This document shows positions 21,337 to 36,300 of a DNA stretch of 64,000 bases, piece by piece. The notes under the pieces were generated by a model. That model had not been told where the DNA came from. It ran no database searches and saw only the letters and a program-made list of their open reading frames with translations. The DNA lies in assembly GCA_947172415.1 (NCBI GenBank), contig OX359191.1:5890001-5954000 (forward strand), given 5' to 3'. The first letter of the stretch is position 1. Each line of letters begins with the position of its first letter. Position numbers and translations under genes: made by a program. The DNA comes from Chondrosia reniformis (taxonomy: Eukaryota; Porifera; Demospongiae; Chondrillida; Chondrillidae).

Positions 21337-24300
21337 ATGAAAAGGTTCCTCAAAAGAGTTAGTTTGTCCTCCATCGGCTCCCGATCGACCCTTTCTTCTG
21401 CTATCGCGATTCCGACCACTCCCTTCCAATCAAACGAAGTCCTACCTAAGACTGAAGAGCCTGTACCTTCTGGATTAGAGTGGAACCAGGAAGGATATCT
21501 ACTGCGCCATCTCGGTTCGAAAGTGCTGGATGTGCCGTATACTGACGAAATCCTAGAAACGTCAGTCTGTTCTTTCCAAAAGGAAGAATCAGGTCGATCG
21601 TTTCATCTTCAGTTGGCCAATGGAACACTCACAGTGACGGACCTTACGGGACAGGTGCTCATTAAGGAAGATGTTACATCTCTGGTTTCCTGCATACAAG
21701 ACACCTCGCAGAAGGTGCAGGATTGTCTGGGGATTGTGCTACCAGCCGAACCAACTCAACACCATCTGCATATATTCCAGGCAATGTCTTATCGTGAGGT
21801 TAGCTTTGTATGACTCGATCAGAATCATGTTAGTGACATAATAAGGTATAGGACCTGCACCTGCAACCATTGGTATGTTGTTTTATAATTTCTGCTAAGT
21901 TTAATTTCTTACTGTGATACAAATAATCACAGGAACGTTATGCCTAGTGGCCATTGCTTGCCATTAAATAAGACTTCTGTCTCCCCACCACAATAAGATT
22001 TCATGCACTTGTTTGGTCTGGTGTAATGTTTTCCAATGATTATTTGTATAGCATCATATCCTTTGCAACAGCTTAATGCAATTAACTCCCCTTAGTTTCA
22101 TATCCTTATTATCTTTCACTTGCTTGATTTCCTTTTCTTAGGCTGGTGTTATAGTACAGCATCTGAGCTATGCTTTAGGACAGAAAAGACCTCTTAAGCC
22201 ATCGTCTTCTTCTGGTTCTGGAAGTGGGTCTTCTGATAAAGGTACACGCAAGCAGCAAGTTGGAAAGATTGAAGAGGATCCAAAGAGTTTACCAGCAAGG
22301 AATAGTCAAAGTCCTATTAGAACATATGGACAGTCATCTTCGCAACAGCTAGTTGGTGATAAAGCAGTGAGGTGAGTGTTGAGCTGTATACATTTCTGCA
22401 GAGCGTGTTTGGCCTTTTGAAGGAGGTGTACATTAATATACCATTTATGTGTCCATAATTAAGATCTAACTTTATGAGACACAGAGAATTGAAAAAGTAG
22501 TCTATATACGTTTTGGAGATTGAAACATTCTTTAGTGAAGTAAATTTGTCTGCTGAATGGATTTTGCAAAATATAAGTGATACAATCAGTTTCAGTATAA
22601 TATTGATTTACATATTGTTATTATGTACAGTATGTAGTAGCTACGTAGGTAATATTTAAAGTTTCATATTCCAATTATACAAGCAAAGTATTATTTGATT
22701 CTGGATTTACCCCGACCACTTATACCTCTTATTAAGAGCTAATGGGAAGCCCATTTGAGAGAAACAGACTCTTTCTACCCTGTGTCACTCATATAGATGG
22801 TTCATCCATATCAGCACTCATCAGTATGGTGTATCATTGAAGCATGAGTGACAACTTACTCTCAAAAAGTTTGTAATTTCTTTATCAGCAGATAAGGGAC
22901 AGCCAAAGTGTGCCTGACCATTAAATAATTATCAAATATACAAACTATTTAAGGCTAACTGCCCATGAAATACATTGTTACTAATATACATGTAATTCTT
23001 GTGTAAAGATATATACATAAAGGATAAGGAATGCATTCATAATGGTAATTTAAATGATTGAGCATCAGCAATTCAATGCTGATGAAGACCTCCAACATAT
23101 ATTGTTATTTTCAAGTATGTACGTACGTACATATATGTAATCCCCTGTATATTCCTTCCACTGAAGAATCCCTGTAGCTGTACCCTCCAAAGGAGCCATT
23201 CCTTCCCCGGTAGCCTCCAAAACTAGAGCTACTAGGAAAACCTTCAGTGACCTCTCACCTTTTCAAAAGAGGCGTGTCTCCATGAGGAGGGTGGGGTCCA
23301 TTGGCAAGGCCACTGCATTGTCTTTAGGACAATGTATAGAAAGGGTACGTTTAGGAAGAGAGCGAATAAGAGAATATGGGAAAGCTCTAGTATTCAAATG
23401 CAAGTAAGTTAATCTGCCTAATTGTACGGTATGTGCGTACATATGTTTTTGATTGTGTTTTATACATAAAATGAATGAGTGGAATCAGGAGATTTAAACT
23501 AAGGGGCCTACAAATTTATTAACAATGCCTTGGGAATTAAATTACTTACGATAATGGTTAATTAGTTTGTCCTATTAATAGAAGGAGGAGGGAGAGAAAA
23601 GCTATACGTACCATCTTAAATATTAAATTCTTGACCAAGTTTTTGAATGCTTACAATATTAAAGTGCCTGTGTTTGGTGGTATATGATAAAATTGTACTA
23701 AATTATAGTAATTAATTTTTGACCATATACAGCACCTAGCTATAAACGTACAGTTTACCAACACACCTAATTTGTGTACATAACATTACAGTTTGGTTTC
23801 GTGCATTTATAAATGTTTTGACTTCATATTCTGAATAACATAGTGTGTATTAGAGGTGAATTTGAGTATCTTTCAATTGCTACAGAAGTGTGGTTCCTTC
23901 AAGTCAACTCAACATAGCTCTAAAAGCAATATTTGAAAACAATGTGGAAGGTCTAGCCAAACTCCTGAGCACTGCTGGATTGAGTATTGAGTGTGCTGAT
24001 AGTAGCGGGAACACCCTACTGCACTATGCTGTGGCTTGTCAAAGATCAGACATAGTCAAACTGCTCTGTGAAAGGTCAGACATATATACCTTCAGCTGTA
24101 TGTATTTCCTATGTAGAAAATAACATAACAATTAGTTATGCATATAATTGGTGTAGAATACACTATATAGTGTAAATGTTGTTATAAATTTATAAAATTA
24201 CATGTTCATTGCTGTATACTATGTATACCACACACTATACAGCCATAGTCCTTTTTATCAATACTGTATACGTATACATATTTCTGTGAAATACTGGCAA

Positions 24301-27300
24301 TTCAGCAACTGAGATGTAATGTGGATTACTTTAGTTATACTGTGCTCTGCTAGATTGCTCTCAATTCCTCAGCAATTAACATACGTAGGTTCATGGTAAT
24401 GTGACCACATGTGTTTCACAACCTGTTATCTGCCCTCCCCAGAGGAGCTGCTGTTGATAAGAAGAGTGACAATGCCATAACACCTCTACATCAAGCAGCT
24501 GCAGAAGGGACAATTGCTATTATGAGACTATTGCTTGAAAGAGGGGCTTCCCCTAATGACCTGGATAGCCATCTGTAAGCACATTAGTGCATACTGTACA
24601 TTTCACCAGACGATATATGAAGTTTATTGAGCAGCAACAGCAACAGCAACAGCAACATTAAATCTTAGGAATAGAACGTTTCAACCCGTAGGTCTTCATC
24701 AGCAAAGACCTACAGGTTGAAACGTTCTATTCCAAAGATTTAATGTTGCTGTTGCTCAATAAACTTCATATATCATCATGATCGCAACAAATAAACCCTA
24801 TCACTTCATTTCACCAGATATACCCTCCAAACTACTGTTATGAATGTACGTATATATACAGTGTAGTTAGTGTTTTGAATTTGATAAAAATTATTTGATA
24901 TTCCTCTACGTACACTTACAGATTATTGGACGAAGGTTACGCTCTCTGAGAGGATACCGTATTGAATGTAACTCAGTTACTATGCACGTTTCTCCTTTCT
25001 TTCTACTTGTAGCCGTTCTCCACTTCACTTTACAGCCGGGATTGAGAACTCACTTGAATGTACATATGCATTGCTGGAAAGAGGAGCCAGGATCTACCAA
25101 AAGGATGCCCTGGATGTAAGCCCAGTTGACCTCAATAAGGTATGTCTTGACCTCTGATACTAATCCTATGTGTACATAAGTACATAAACAGCCTGCCACA
25201 GGACATGCTTTGGTCACTGATTTTAACTAATAAGAAGAATCACATAGTTATATAGTTATGATATGTACGTACTAAATATATGTACGTATGTACATACAGT
25301 CGACTCCACTTATAATGAACTCGCTCATAACGAATTTTGGGTTATACCGAACGATTGTCAAAAAACAATTTACTGTTCATTCAATTCCTTCTGTTTATAA
25401 CAAACAAACTTCTATTATAATTAACGTGTTAACTTATGATTATGTATGTGTGAAGCCAAAAACGGCTGTATTTATCATTCTTAAACCGAAGTTACTGGAC
25501 GAAGTGGATAAAGGGAGGAAGGAGAAGGGTATTTGTGACGAATTTTCAGTTGAAAAGTCCACCCTGAGTACCATTAATATACTATTTTACGTAATTTTAA
25601 TTTTTGTAAGCATTCTACTGTATTCATACTGCACTGATGAGTAGTTTATTTGTATAGTTATATACAAATAAAGTACATTTGGTTATAAAGAACTTCTTTT
25701 ATAAAGAACAATTATGCTGGGATTTTGGTGTTCGTTATATCAGGAGTCGACTGTATGTTATATATATTGCAGTACCCAGCTAATCCAAACCTTGAAGTGT
25801 GAAGTGACACCCCATTTACACAAATACTTCACCACAACTAAGCATTACCTGTAGGTGCAGGCAGCATACTGTAATGAATTGGCTCAGGCCAGTAGGTACT
25901 CCATAATACATACACACTTTAATGAGGCTGACCCAGGTTCAATATACCCATCCAGTGGCTATGTTTCCTACTTAACGAATAAAATTAATCAAACACTTAC
26001 TTATTGATGTGCATAGATAATTATGTAGTTTTTTTAGCCTCCAACACCTTATTGCTTGCAGTGTGCATAATCAAAGCATAATGCATCTACAAACTAGTAA
26101 GATAGATTTCAGATAGATAAGAAATGCTAGTCTTTTTTTCTTCTTCACAGGCACTGAGGAATATGCAGATTGAACTTGTCAAATCTGTATGTGAGTCTTT
26201 CTCCTCAACTCAAATGAAGGATTATGAGGTTGATTTGAGTGATGATAGTATTGGAGGTTCCCTCAGTTCTCCATTTGATGCTTCTTCCGGCTCTCTTCTC
26301 TTTCCCATGGGCTCTAGGGATCGTTCACTCTCTTCGGAATCTTCCTCTCATGAACAGGCTAACCCTACTTCACCAAGCCCACACATCCCCCACTCAGCTC
26401 AACCTAAGTTGGCATGGCAACCTCAATATGGCTCCCATTTGTCATTATCCCAAGCAAAATATGGAAGCCTGCGCCGATTTGGATCAAGTGAATCATTGGC
26501 GAGTCGTAAATCTGATGAATTATTACAAGTAGTAAAGTTGGCTAATGCACGAGCAGCTAGATTTAAAGAAAAGATTTCCCAGATGAGACAATCTGAATTG
26601 AGACGTTCTACCTCTCAATTGTTTTTGGAAGCTGAGGAAGATGAAATGAGAACAGAACTTAGAAAAGAAAAGCTAAAATTCCCTTCTGACTCTAGTATTA
26701 ATGTGGCTGGAATAGGAATTGAAATGAATGCAGAAGCAATTGAGAAGGAGTTGAATGACTTACTCCAGTTTGGCTTAAGGATTGGCAAGTCTAGGCCAGT
26801 AAGGAGAGCTCAACCAGTCTTGACAGAAGCAGAGTTTCGCTTTGATACTAAGAAACATACCAGTCCTACAGAGAATCTGAGCAGTAACTTGGAACTTCAC
26901 CAAAGTCATGGCAACCTCTCTGCTGTGTCTACCCTAGAAGGCTCAGCATCTCAGAAAGATGTGAGAGTGTTGGATAAGATATCTGGTAGTCACACCTCTT
27001 CAGAGACTCTGGTTAACAAGCAAGGCAGTTCAGAGAGTGATTCAGTGATTACTCATTACACCACTAGTACAGTGGCGATGCAGCAAGCATTCACAGACCT
27101 GCAAAAGGCAGTTGAACATGACAAGTATCATGAACGCATTCGGGCTGTGGCAGAAGGACGGTCTGAAGAAGATATACCAAGGATCTCCATAGCAAAACGG
27201 CCTCTGCATAAGAAACTGAAGTAAATTTGAGCATTAAATTTTACATTTATTTGACACTCTGTGTATATATGTAGTAAACTAAATACTGGTATATCATTTT

Positions 27301-30300
27301 TTGCTGTTGGCAAATTTCTGTATGTGTACATAACTATATATAATTATATACTTTAACAGTCTTAATTAGGTTTGTTGGAGTTATGCACTTGTACTTTTAC
27401 TATCTCAGGTATCATTCCAGTAGTTCTGAGCATCATAGGAGGCAGGAAACCGACACTGTCTTTGAAGCCATCTTGGCTGACCTTCAAGGAGATCTACCAA
27501 ATGAGACTGAAAGCAAGGTCAGGGCTACCTCTAGCACCAAAACCCAGCCTTCTCCTGCTCAGGAGGATTTGCCAACTAAGGAGCCTCCTGTAGTGAAACG
27601 AACACTTGGTCCTGCCATTAGTCTGGAGCCAGTAACCATGACTACAGTGAGACAAAGAAGTGCCAGTGCTCTAGTTGCCAGTAACCATGACTACAAGGAC
27701 ATCTCAGGTTCCACAGCTGGGTCACACCAAAGGAGCAGAAGCTTCACATCCAGTGTTAGCAGTGCTGGGTTACTCAACCCTAGCCATCACAGGTGCTCAC
27801 TGCAGTATACATGAACGGGAAATGTACTTTTTGTAACTGTATGTGTTGTGATACACTGTCAGTGTTGCATAAGCCAAAACTGTAGTGACTGTACTTGTGA
27901 GGGGAACAGTTGATTATGTGTAACTCTTCTACAAGTTTACTATCTTCACATGTTCTTGTTTTGTGTCATTCCTTTGAGTAACCATGTTTCTTATCGTCTC
28001 TAACAGGAGATCCTGGTCTCAGCCATTTTCTATGGCACCCAATGAACCAGGAGCAGCCTCCTTGAAGGGCCTCATAATGCTCTCATCAAATGAAGAGTGC
28101 CTGAGTAAACTCATCCAGTACATCTGCATTCCCAAGTTCTCTACTAATCTGATTATGATGGCAAGGTCTCCAAGGTCAAGTTATGGCATGTTGGCCAACG
28201 TGGCCAGTCTTATGCAGAATATATATGAGGTACATATGTATGTATGTACATGTATACGTATGTGTGGCAGCATGGGGTGTACGTATATACGTAGACATGT
28301 TTATATAGTTGGTATTATAACAGTAATATGGTTTGTGCACTTGCATTTGTATGTAAACCCTTTAATGGAACATCCTACCAAGGTATGGCCTCTGCATCCT
28401 GCAACCAGTCTGTTCTACTTTGCAAGGCCGGCGTGTTTAGATGTGTAATCATTCTAAAGTGCCTTTAACAGAATTTTATTTTGTATAGGTTTTATGTAAT
28501 TATCTGAAAATGTTAAGATAACTGGGGAATTGCCTCCTGATTCATAAGCTTAAAGACTTTGCATGAACCATTCCGCTCTGTTGTGGCCAGACATTTATAT
28601 GGTGTAGAATAGTGCTAAGGTTAATGACATTCATGGCTTGTATGACACATTAGTAGAGAATGTGCCAGGTAATAAAAACGTTTTTATCATCCTCTTTATC
28701 AGCTAGGTTAGTAAATATGACTAGTGATAATCATAAGTTTATCTACTGACCTAATGTACTGGGTGTGTTATTGTTAGCCCAACTGGTACTGGACATGTTT
28801 ACTCAAAAGTCCCTGTCTCAAGGATTATTATGCAACTGGTAGTATACTGGTATATGTTTATAAGACCCTCTATACTATAGTTTATATCCATATACCTGTT
28901 TTTAGGGGTTGCCACAGGTAGCCCCTTATATTATTTTCATTTGCTGATACTGTTGTATGGTTTCATGTTATGGAAAGATATATATACGTATATATATAGA
29001 TTTATAGATATAATACAGGTTCATACGCAACTATGATAACACTTAATTTATACATCAATACATCATTTTTGCAAATGATGGCCTTCAGGAAGCTTTAATT
29101 AACGAAGGTTTTCTATTGTTATTTATAATGTTCAGGACACTTAAGTGTCCTCAATCATTAAGATTATGAATATAAATATTTAATCTCAACGAAGCGGCCA
29201 AGTATTTCAAGTGCGGGGGCGGTAGCCCCACGAGTTTTTAAACTCATAATACTTGTTTTTTTAATAAATACAGATAAGGGTCTAATTGACATTTACCCCA
29301 CACTTACATCACTTTGAATCTCCTATTTCCTATTGTTGTTAACTGTTATGTATGTTGCCTGTAGAACTGCTTACTAACACAGCCACAGACAGTGTAGCCT
29401 GTCCTAGTATTAATTGTCCTGTGAAAAGCAACATGTTTCTCCTGTGTAGGTGGGAGGGTCTGCTGGTCGCAAAAGAGCTGTAGAGTCTGGTATATTAACT
29501 CTCACAGTGAAGCTTCTCAGAGCAAGAGAACCGATTCCAGTAGGTCATATAGTGAAAATCACTCAACACACATGCTTAAGATGTACGTAATTCGTTTTTC
29601 CCAAAGGGTTAATTAGGCCCTGGTTTTCAAAGCATCTCTTGTAATACAAAAATTGTTAATACAAATTTGGCTATTTCACACCAAATATCTTGTGACTGTA
29701 TTCCCTTTACAGTTCAACACAAGCTTAGCAGCTCTGCAGGAGAAACCAGCCCTGCTTTCTGTTTGATATAGCAAAACCTTGGTTATTAATAGACTTTTAA
29801 ATGTAACAGAAGAGGAATACACTGACTGTAGACAGTGTAGATATTTGTAGAAGCAAACTTGTTAACTGATTACTTTTCCAGTAGTCCTATTAATTTTCAA
29901 CTTCAATTTTTATGTTAAACAGATAAACATGAAACTTAGAAACAGTTCCTTCAATTTCGTGTTTAGTGGCCTCAAGTGTATACTTTATTGATAGCTGCCT
30001 GGTCATGCACTAATGTGTGTACATGTAGGAGGGGCTTACGTAATTCACTCAGCTAAAAGCTTCTTAACTGATTACTTTTCCAGTAGTCCTATTAATTTTC
30101 AACTTCAATTTTTATGTTAAACAGATAAATATGAAACTTAGAGACAGTTCCTTCAATTTCATGTTTAGTGGCCTCAAGTGTATACTTTGGAACCTTGCTT
30201 AACGACCACCTCAGTATTAAGACCACCTCAAAATTGTAACACATATTTTTGGTCCCGAGTAATTCTTATATCTCGCCCTGTACTTTAGGTGTTCAGAAAA

Positions 30301-33300
30301 GCGACCACCTCGGAATTCCCTTTTCCGACCACTATTTTCAGACCGATATTTAAAAATAACCAGCAAATAACCTCGGTATAACGACCAAGTGTGAAAACAA
30401 AGTTCGAGTTCTGGTCGTCGCCAATGCCATATCTCATAGAAAACGTTTGTGCAAGCTTTACCTTAGTAAAAGTGCTTTCTAAATCCCTTTCGCTGGTTCA
30501 ATGCTCGACGTTAAGGAAGAAAAAGCTTATTTTTAAGGTAGAAAACGAAAGCCAGCGGAGTGTCTGCCATTTTGTTGACAGCTACGTATTTCCTACGTGT
30601 ACATGTACGTAATAATTTCAGAATTAGGACCACCTCAAAATTAAGGTGGTCCCAAAGGTGGTCGCATTTGTGAGGTTCCACTGTACTTCATTGATAGCTG
30701 CCTGGTCATGCACTACTGCGTGTACATGTAGGAGGGGCTTACGTAATTCACTCAGCTTAAGACTTAAGCTCTAGTATAGCAACAAAGGTTGCCACTTCCG
30801 TTCCCCATTCAATTGGTGGCACAATATGTACAAGTAAATAGTCACTTTTGTGCTTTACGTACAAAAATATGATTAAATGTATTGGACACTTGGTGAAAAA
30901 TCCAGTTGGATTGATTGTTAATCATTAGTTTGATAAAAAGAGGGAGACATAGCTGAAGCATTGCATTTGAAAGGAAGTATTTTTGAAAATCCATGAATCA
31001 AATATGTTTAGTACCAAATTGCTTAGCTACTGGAACCATGTTTGCTACAAAAGACATACGTACTTTACTGGTTAATATTACAAATGTAGTCTTGTAGTTT
31101 CACATTTTGTAGGATCCTATAAATTTTGATATCTCTCAGCAATATAATGTTAAACTTGTGTATACATCTGTTTCTTCAGGGGACCATGCTACAGCTGTTA
31201 TATAGTTTGTTGTTCAGTGAGGAGGACCCCAATAGTTATCTCAGAGCCATTGCTCGAATACCGATATCTCCACTTCTGGCATTTCTAGACAGCACTGACA
31301 AAGATTCGGGAATAGATCCTAGACAGAGAAATATCTCTGTTTCCACTCCACCGTCAGGAAATTCTGTTAGCAATCAATCTAGAGAAAGCACAGGTGCACA
31401 GGTACACAGTGAGTTTAAAGATTTTGAGAAGAGGAGTAACTATGTGGAGACACTGAGCCCTAGAGGGAACTCAGATGGCCCACCACGACCGAGAGGTGGC
31501 TCTCAAACAAGTGACCAACAAGCCAAGCTGACACGCCCCTCTAGCCGTGAAGGTACTTCAACATCAGGGATTGAAACATACTCTGATGGTTTCCATAGTG
31601 ATACAGACAGACGTCATACTGACAGTGGAAGCAGTAGAAGTCTGACCACACCCACTTTACACGGTCAAACCATGACCTTTACTGAGGCTAAGAGGATTGC
31701 TCTCAAACTGTTTGCTGCCCTCAGTGTCTATGATAAGCTACACAGAGAGCTGGACAATGCAAGGTACAGTGCAGTGGACGGGAAGTGCAAAGCGAAAATT
31801 CAATTCCTTCAATGTTTTATGCAGTACTTGATTACTACATAATATTAAAGGGGAAATCCAGGGATTGTATTTAAAGGAGACAATGTCTCTATGCTGTAGA
31901 TTTCTAAGACACTATGAGTAGCACTGGTCTGCTCTATTACTACTATATGTACGTACGTACCTTAATTGATGATACAGTATATACATGCATTCTTACAACA
32001 CACTCATTTTGAAACCTTTCCTAATTGCTGCATATGTTTGTGTTTGTATGCATTTTCGATTCATTTTACATCTAGTTTATTGTTTGTATTGGGTAAAGTG
32101 TTGTCTCTTTCTTTGTATATACAGACATTCAGTTTGTAGTACAGTTGTCCATTATGCATTATATATCTCTACTACGTATATAGAGCAATAGCATTGCTGG
32201 TGGACAGTTTACAAGATGTATCTCAAGAGAACGTCACTAATGCTGTCATGACACTTGCCAATGTGGCAAGGAACACAGCTACACATAGCTTAGTAAGTTG
32301 TCAATTGACAGTATTATTCATACACATAGATACAATTATTAAAATTTTAATTATTGAAATTTACCAACATATACACAGTGCTCCCTTGTTATAACATGCA
32401 ACTTGACTGTTGAAGGTTGTTAGTGTTGGTAATGTAAGACTGATGTTATTAAGTATATGGCTCCTGTACAGAATATGCTTTATCCATATGTGTTACAAAT
32501 CTGTTCCAATGCTTTGGTTTCAAAATGTGGGAGTACTAGCTCATTTGATTCAGACTATAAAGGAATGGGTTCTGAGGGATCTAAGAGTGGATTAATTCAT
32601 AATGTGTGCTCTTGTATTCAGATGAAACAGAGATCTGCTGTAGAGAAACTGAGACCCTTGCTACAGGGAGGCCCAACTATCAGACATCATGCCTGTAGGG
32701 CACTGGTGTACCTCGGGGAAATGGAGACAGATGGAGTCAGTCTCTTTCAGAGAGGAAATGGTAGGCTGGTACTGTAAGCAGCACATATGAGTATAGTTCA
32801 TATACAGTACATAGGCATAGAGTTGATGTACAATGTGAAGCCCTCTATTAGATTCTAAATAGAGAGTGTAAACCGTCAATAATTTACAATGTTTGTATGA
32901 ATAGTAAGGTTTTGTTTTATTGCTAAGTGTGTATTTTGTGTATGTACGTAGGTTATGGTAATGAAGAGGTATTGTATATGACTTCTGAATCAACAGAACT
33001 TGATAAACAACTTTGGTGAGCACCACTATGGCAACAAATGTTATGTGCTCCTATCTCTTATATTGTGTACGTCAACAATGTCTTTTAGAAAATGGTTTCT
33101 AGATTGCCCCATGAAAGTATTCATTATTAATATTGTTACAATCTTGAAACCATTACCAATTTCTACTGGTTACAGATCAGAATTCACTTTTATGTACACA
33201 ATCAAATATCACTCCTAAAAACACCTACGTACTCCTAAATATTTTACAGGGATGATATACGTACCTGATATTGTCTTTTCTGCCTTATTTAGGGGTGCCT

Positions 33301-36300
33301 CTATAGAGCACCTTGTCCATTACCTTATTGAAGACCCAGCTGTACTTTGGAGTGTGGAGAAGGGTATTTCTAAAGTGGGTGTGGCTCATGAGCTGCACAC
33401 TCCCTCAGAAAGAAAAATTACTGAATTTTTTCTTGTCATGATGAAGTCCTATGTTGATCCTCTGATATTTCTAAGGCTTCTCCTTCACAGGTATGCAAAC
33501 ATAAAGTTTGCTTAGGGTAACCCTTAAATGGTAACATAAAACACATAATAATGTGCACATTTAAAGGGTTACTAAAAGGAACATTAGTGATATTATGTAT
33601 GTAAGGAGGTTCAGGGCTTACGTTTCTGGAAGGACTAAATCTGAGCCATCAGAGATTGATATATTAAAGAATAAATAAGGAACTTATACATTGGTATTAC
33701 CCTTTAAGAGTTCTTAAATTTTGTTGTTTAATTAAGGCAGAGACATATATGTAAACATGTATGCATGACAAGGTCTGATGAAACTGGAAAACACTTCAGC
33801 TATGAAAACATGTTGTTAATCTAAAAGCCTAGATTAGAAGTCATAACTTACTCACTTATTTGGAACTCCTATATGTATGTTTATGATTGAGTGTGTACAC
33901 ATTAATACAATTAAGTTTTGACAATGTTCTGTTTGTTGTTAGATTGGTTTCACATGACCTCAGTGGGTACATTCATCGTGTGTTTGTTGGTAATAATGAA
34001 GAGGTAAGCAGAAGTTCCAGTTCTCCTTCGCTCTCCAGAACAGGAGATAGAGTGCTGGATATCATTGAGCAGTGGATGGACAGGCATCAAGATGACTTTC
34101 TAGCTCAACCATTACTACAAGTTAGTCTACCTGAACCAGTTGTATAACTGAATAGACCTAATGCTTAATTGTTGTAAATAACACATTGACAATGTAGTCT
34201 ATTACATACATACATATATTACAATATGTCTGTATTATTTTACTGCTTTGTAGAAAGAGGTTTCAACCCTTTACTGTCAATTGAGGGACATTAGAGGGCC
34301 CTATCTTGCCCATGCACAGAGATTAAAATCACTGTTGGACACACTGGGAGTGAGTTGCTTCGAAATAAAACGAACATATTCTGGACAATATGTTGTAAAT
34401 ATACTATACATCTAAGTACGAACGATGTCTTTCATAGAATTTCCTGGGGTTTCTTCAAGGGGTTTCTTTAGGGGGAGGGGGGAGGGGGTAGGAGTCATTT
34501 GCTTTTACCATCCTTGGAAACATTTTACTCCTTCTCCCCCCTCTCTTGAAGAAAGACAAATTACCATTTTTTGATAGCAAAGAAACATATTGAACTAGTT
34601 AACATTTGTAGTTTGCTAACTCAAAATCTTTTGTTCCCCCTCCTGTGGTATTTCCAAAGGAAACCCTGTATCTGTTACAATTCTGTTAGAGACCACGGGC
34701 TGCCAGCAGTGTGTCTGTTAACACTGAACGATTGCCTCATCATGATCAGTTTTATCCTTTGGTAAGTTAGGCACTGTACATACATATGGTTTATTAATAA
34801 TATATATGGAAGTCTAAATTAGATGTTTTTGGTGTTTCATGTACATGTATAGTGTCAAAAGACTATAGTTGAGGGTCACTTGCCTATAACAGGTGAGCAG
34901 GCTGTGGTGATGGCAGCTTTACAGGTTCACATTGAGTCCTATGAGTTGAGGGACTTTGCAAAGCAGAAGGAAAGTGGAAGGGGAAAGAAGTGAGTTTATC
35001 AGGACAAAAAATGTACGTACCCCACTGAAATGATGGCAGGTTCTTCTAACTACATGCATACATATATATGTGTTATCTTATCTACGTCACCGAACTTATG
35101 TTTCATCTTTCAATCTTTTTGAACAACTATAGACACAGTCTTGGATCTACTTGTCAGACGTTTCAACCACTGGGGGTCTTCTTCAGTAGCCATCTTTAGA
35201 TCCCTCGAAAGAGATCAAAAGATGAAAATATTCAAATATTTACTTTATATAAAAATGTGATTCATTTGTTAATTTGTAGTCTCAAAATATGCCTATGCTA
35301 AAGAATATATACAGTACTAGTGATATTTTGAATCCAGATAGCCTACTTAGGTAGTCTAAGAAATTAATCAATCCATTGAATGGTATGAACTATAAACATT
35401 TCTTTTCATATAATATGTACATTTTGCTTACAGGCATTTTCAGCAGCAAATTAAGAGATCACTTCCATCTGTATATCAAAAGACAAAGAATGTATGCAAA
35501 AGGTTGGTTTGGGTCAATAACTACTTACATACTGTACATACATCAGTGTTCAGAGCAACAGCCAAGTTCTACAGGCACATGAACGTACATGTGATTGCGG
35601 TCACCTATTGTGCTAAAATGTATAAATCACAGCCAGTGTAAATGTAATTAAGTTTACACAGGACCCTGTTCAACATACGTACATAATGACTTTGACCCAC
35701 CCTGTTCAACATACGTACATAATGACTTTGACCCACACTGTTCAACATACGTACATAATGACTTTGACCCACACTGTTCAACATACGTACATAATGACTT
35801 TGACCCACACTGTTCAACATACATACATAATGACTTTGACCCACACTGTTCAACATACGTACATAATGACTTTGACCCACACTGTTCAACATACATAAAT
35901 AATGACTTTGACCCACACTGTTCAACATACATAAATAATGACTTTGACCCACACTGTTCAACATACATACATACATAATGACTTTGACCCACACTGTTCA
36001 ACGTACGTACATAATGACTTTGACCCACACTGTTTAACGTACGTACATAATGACTTTGACCCACACTGTTCAACATACGTACGTACATAATGACTTTGAC
36101 CCACACTGTTCAACATACGTACATAATGACTTTTACCCACACTGTTCAACATACGTACATAATGACTTTGACCCACATTGTTCAACATACATACATAATG
36201 TCTTTGACCCACACTGTTCAACGTACGTACATAATGACTTTGGCCTACACTGTGCAATTATTCCCTACGTACATTTCAAGAATCCTGCAGCCTCTAATCA

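Noticed and set aside
25288-25644. 118-codon forward frame
   Set aside because: Lies inside the MITE at 25297-25753 and has no transposase similarity.
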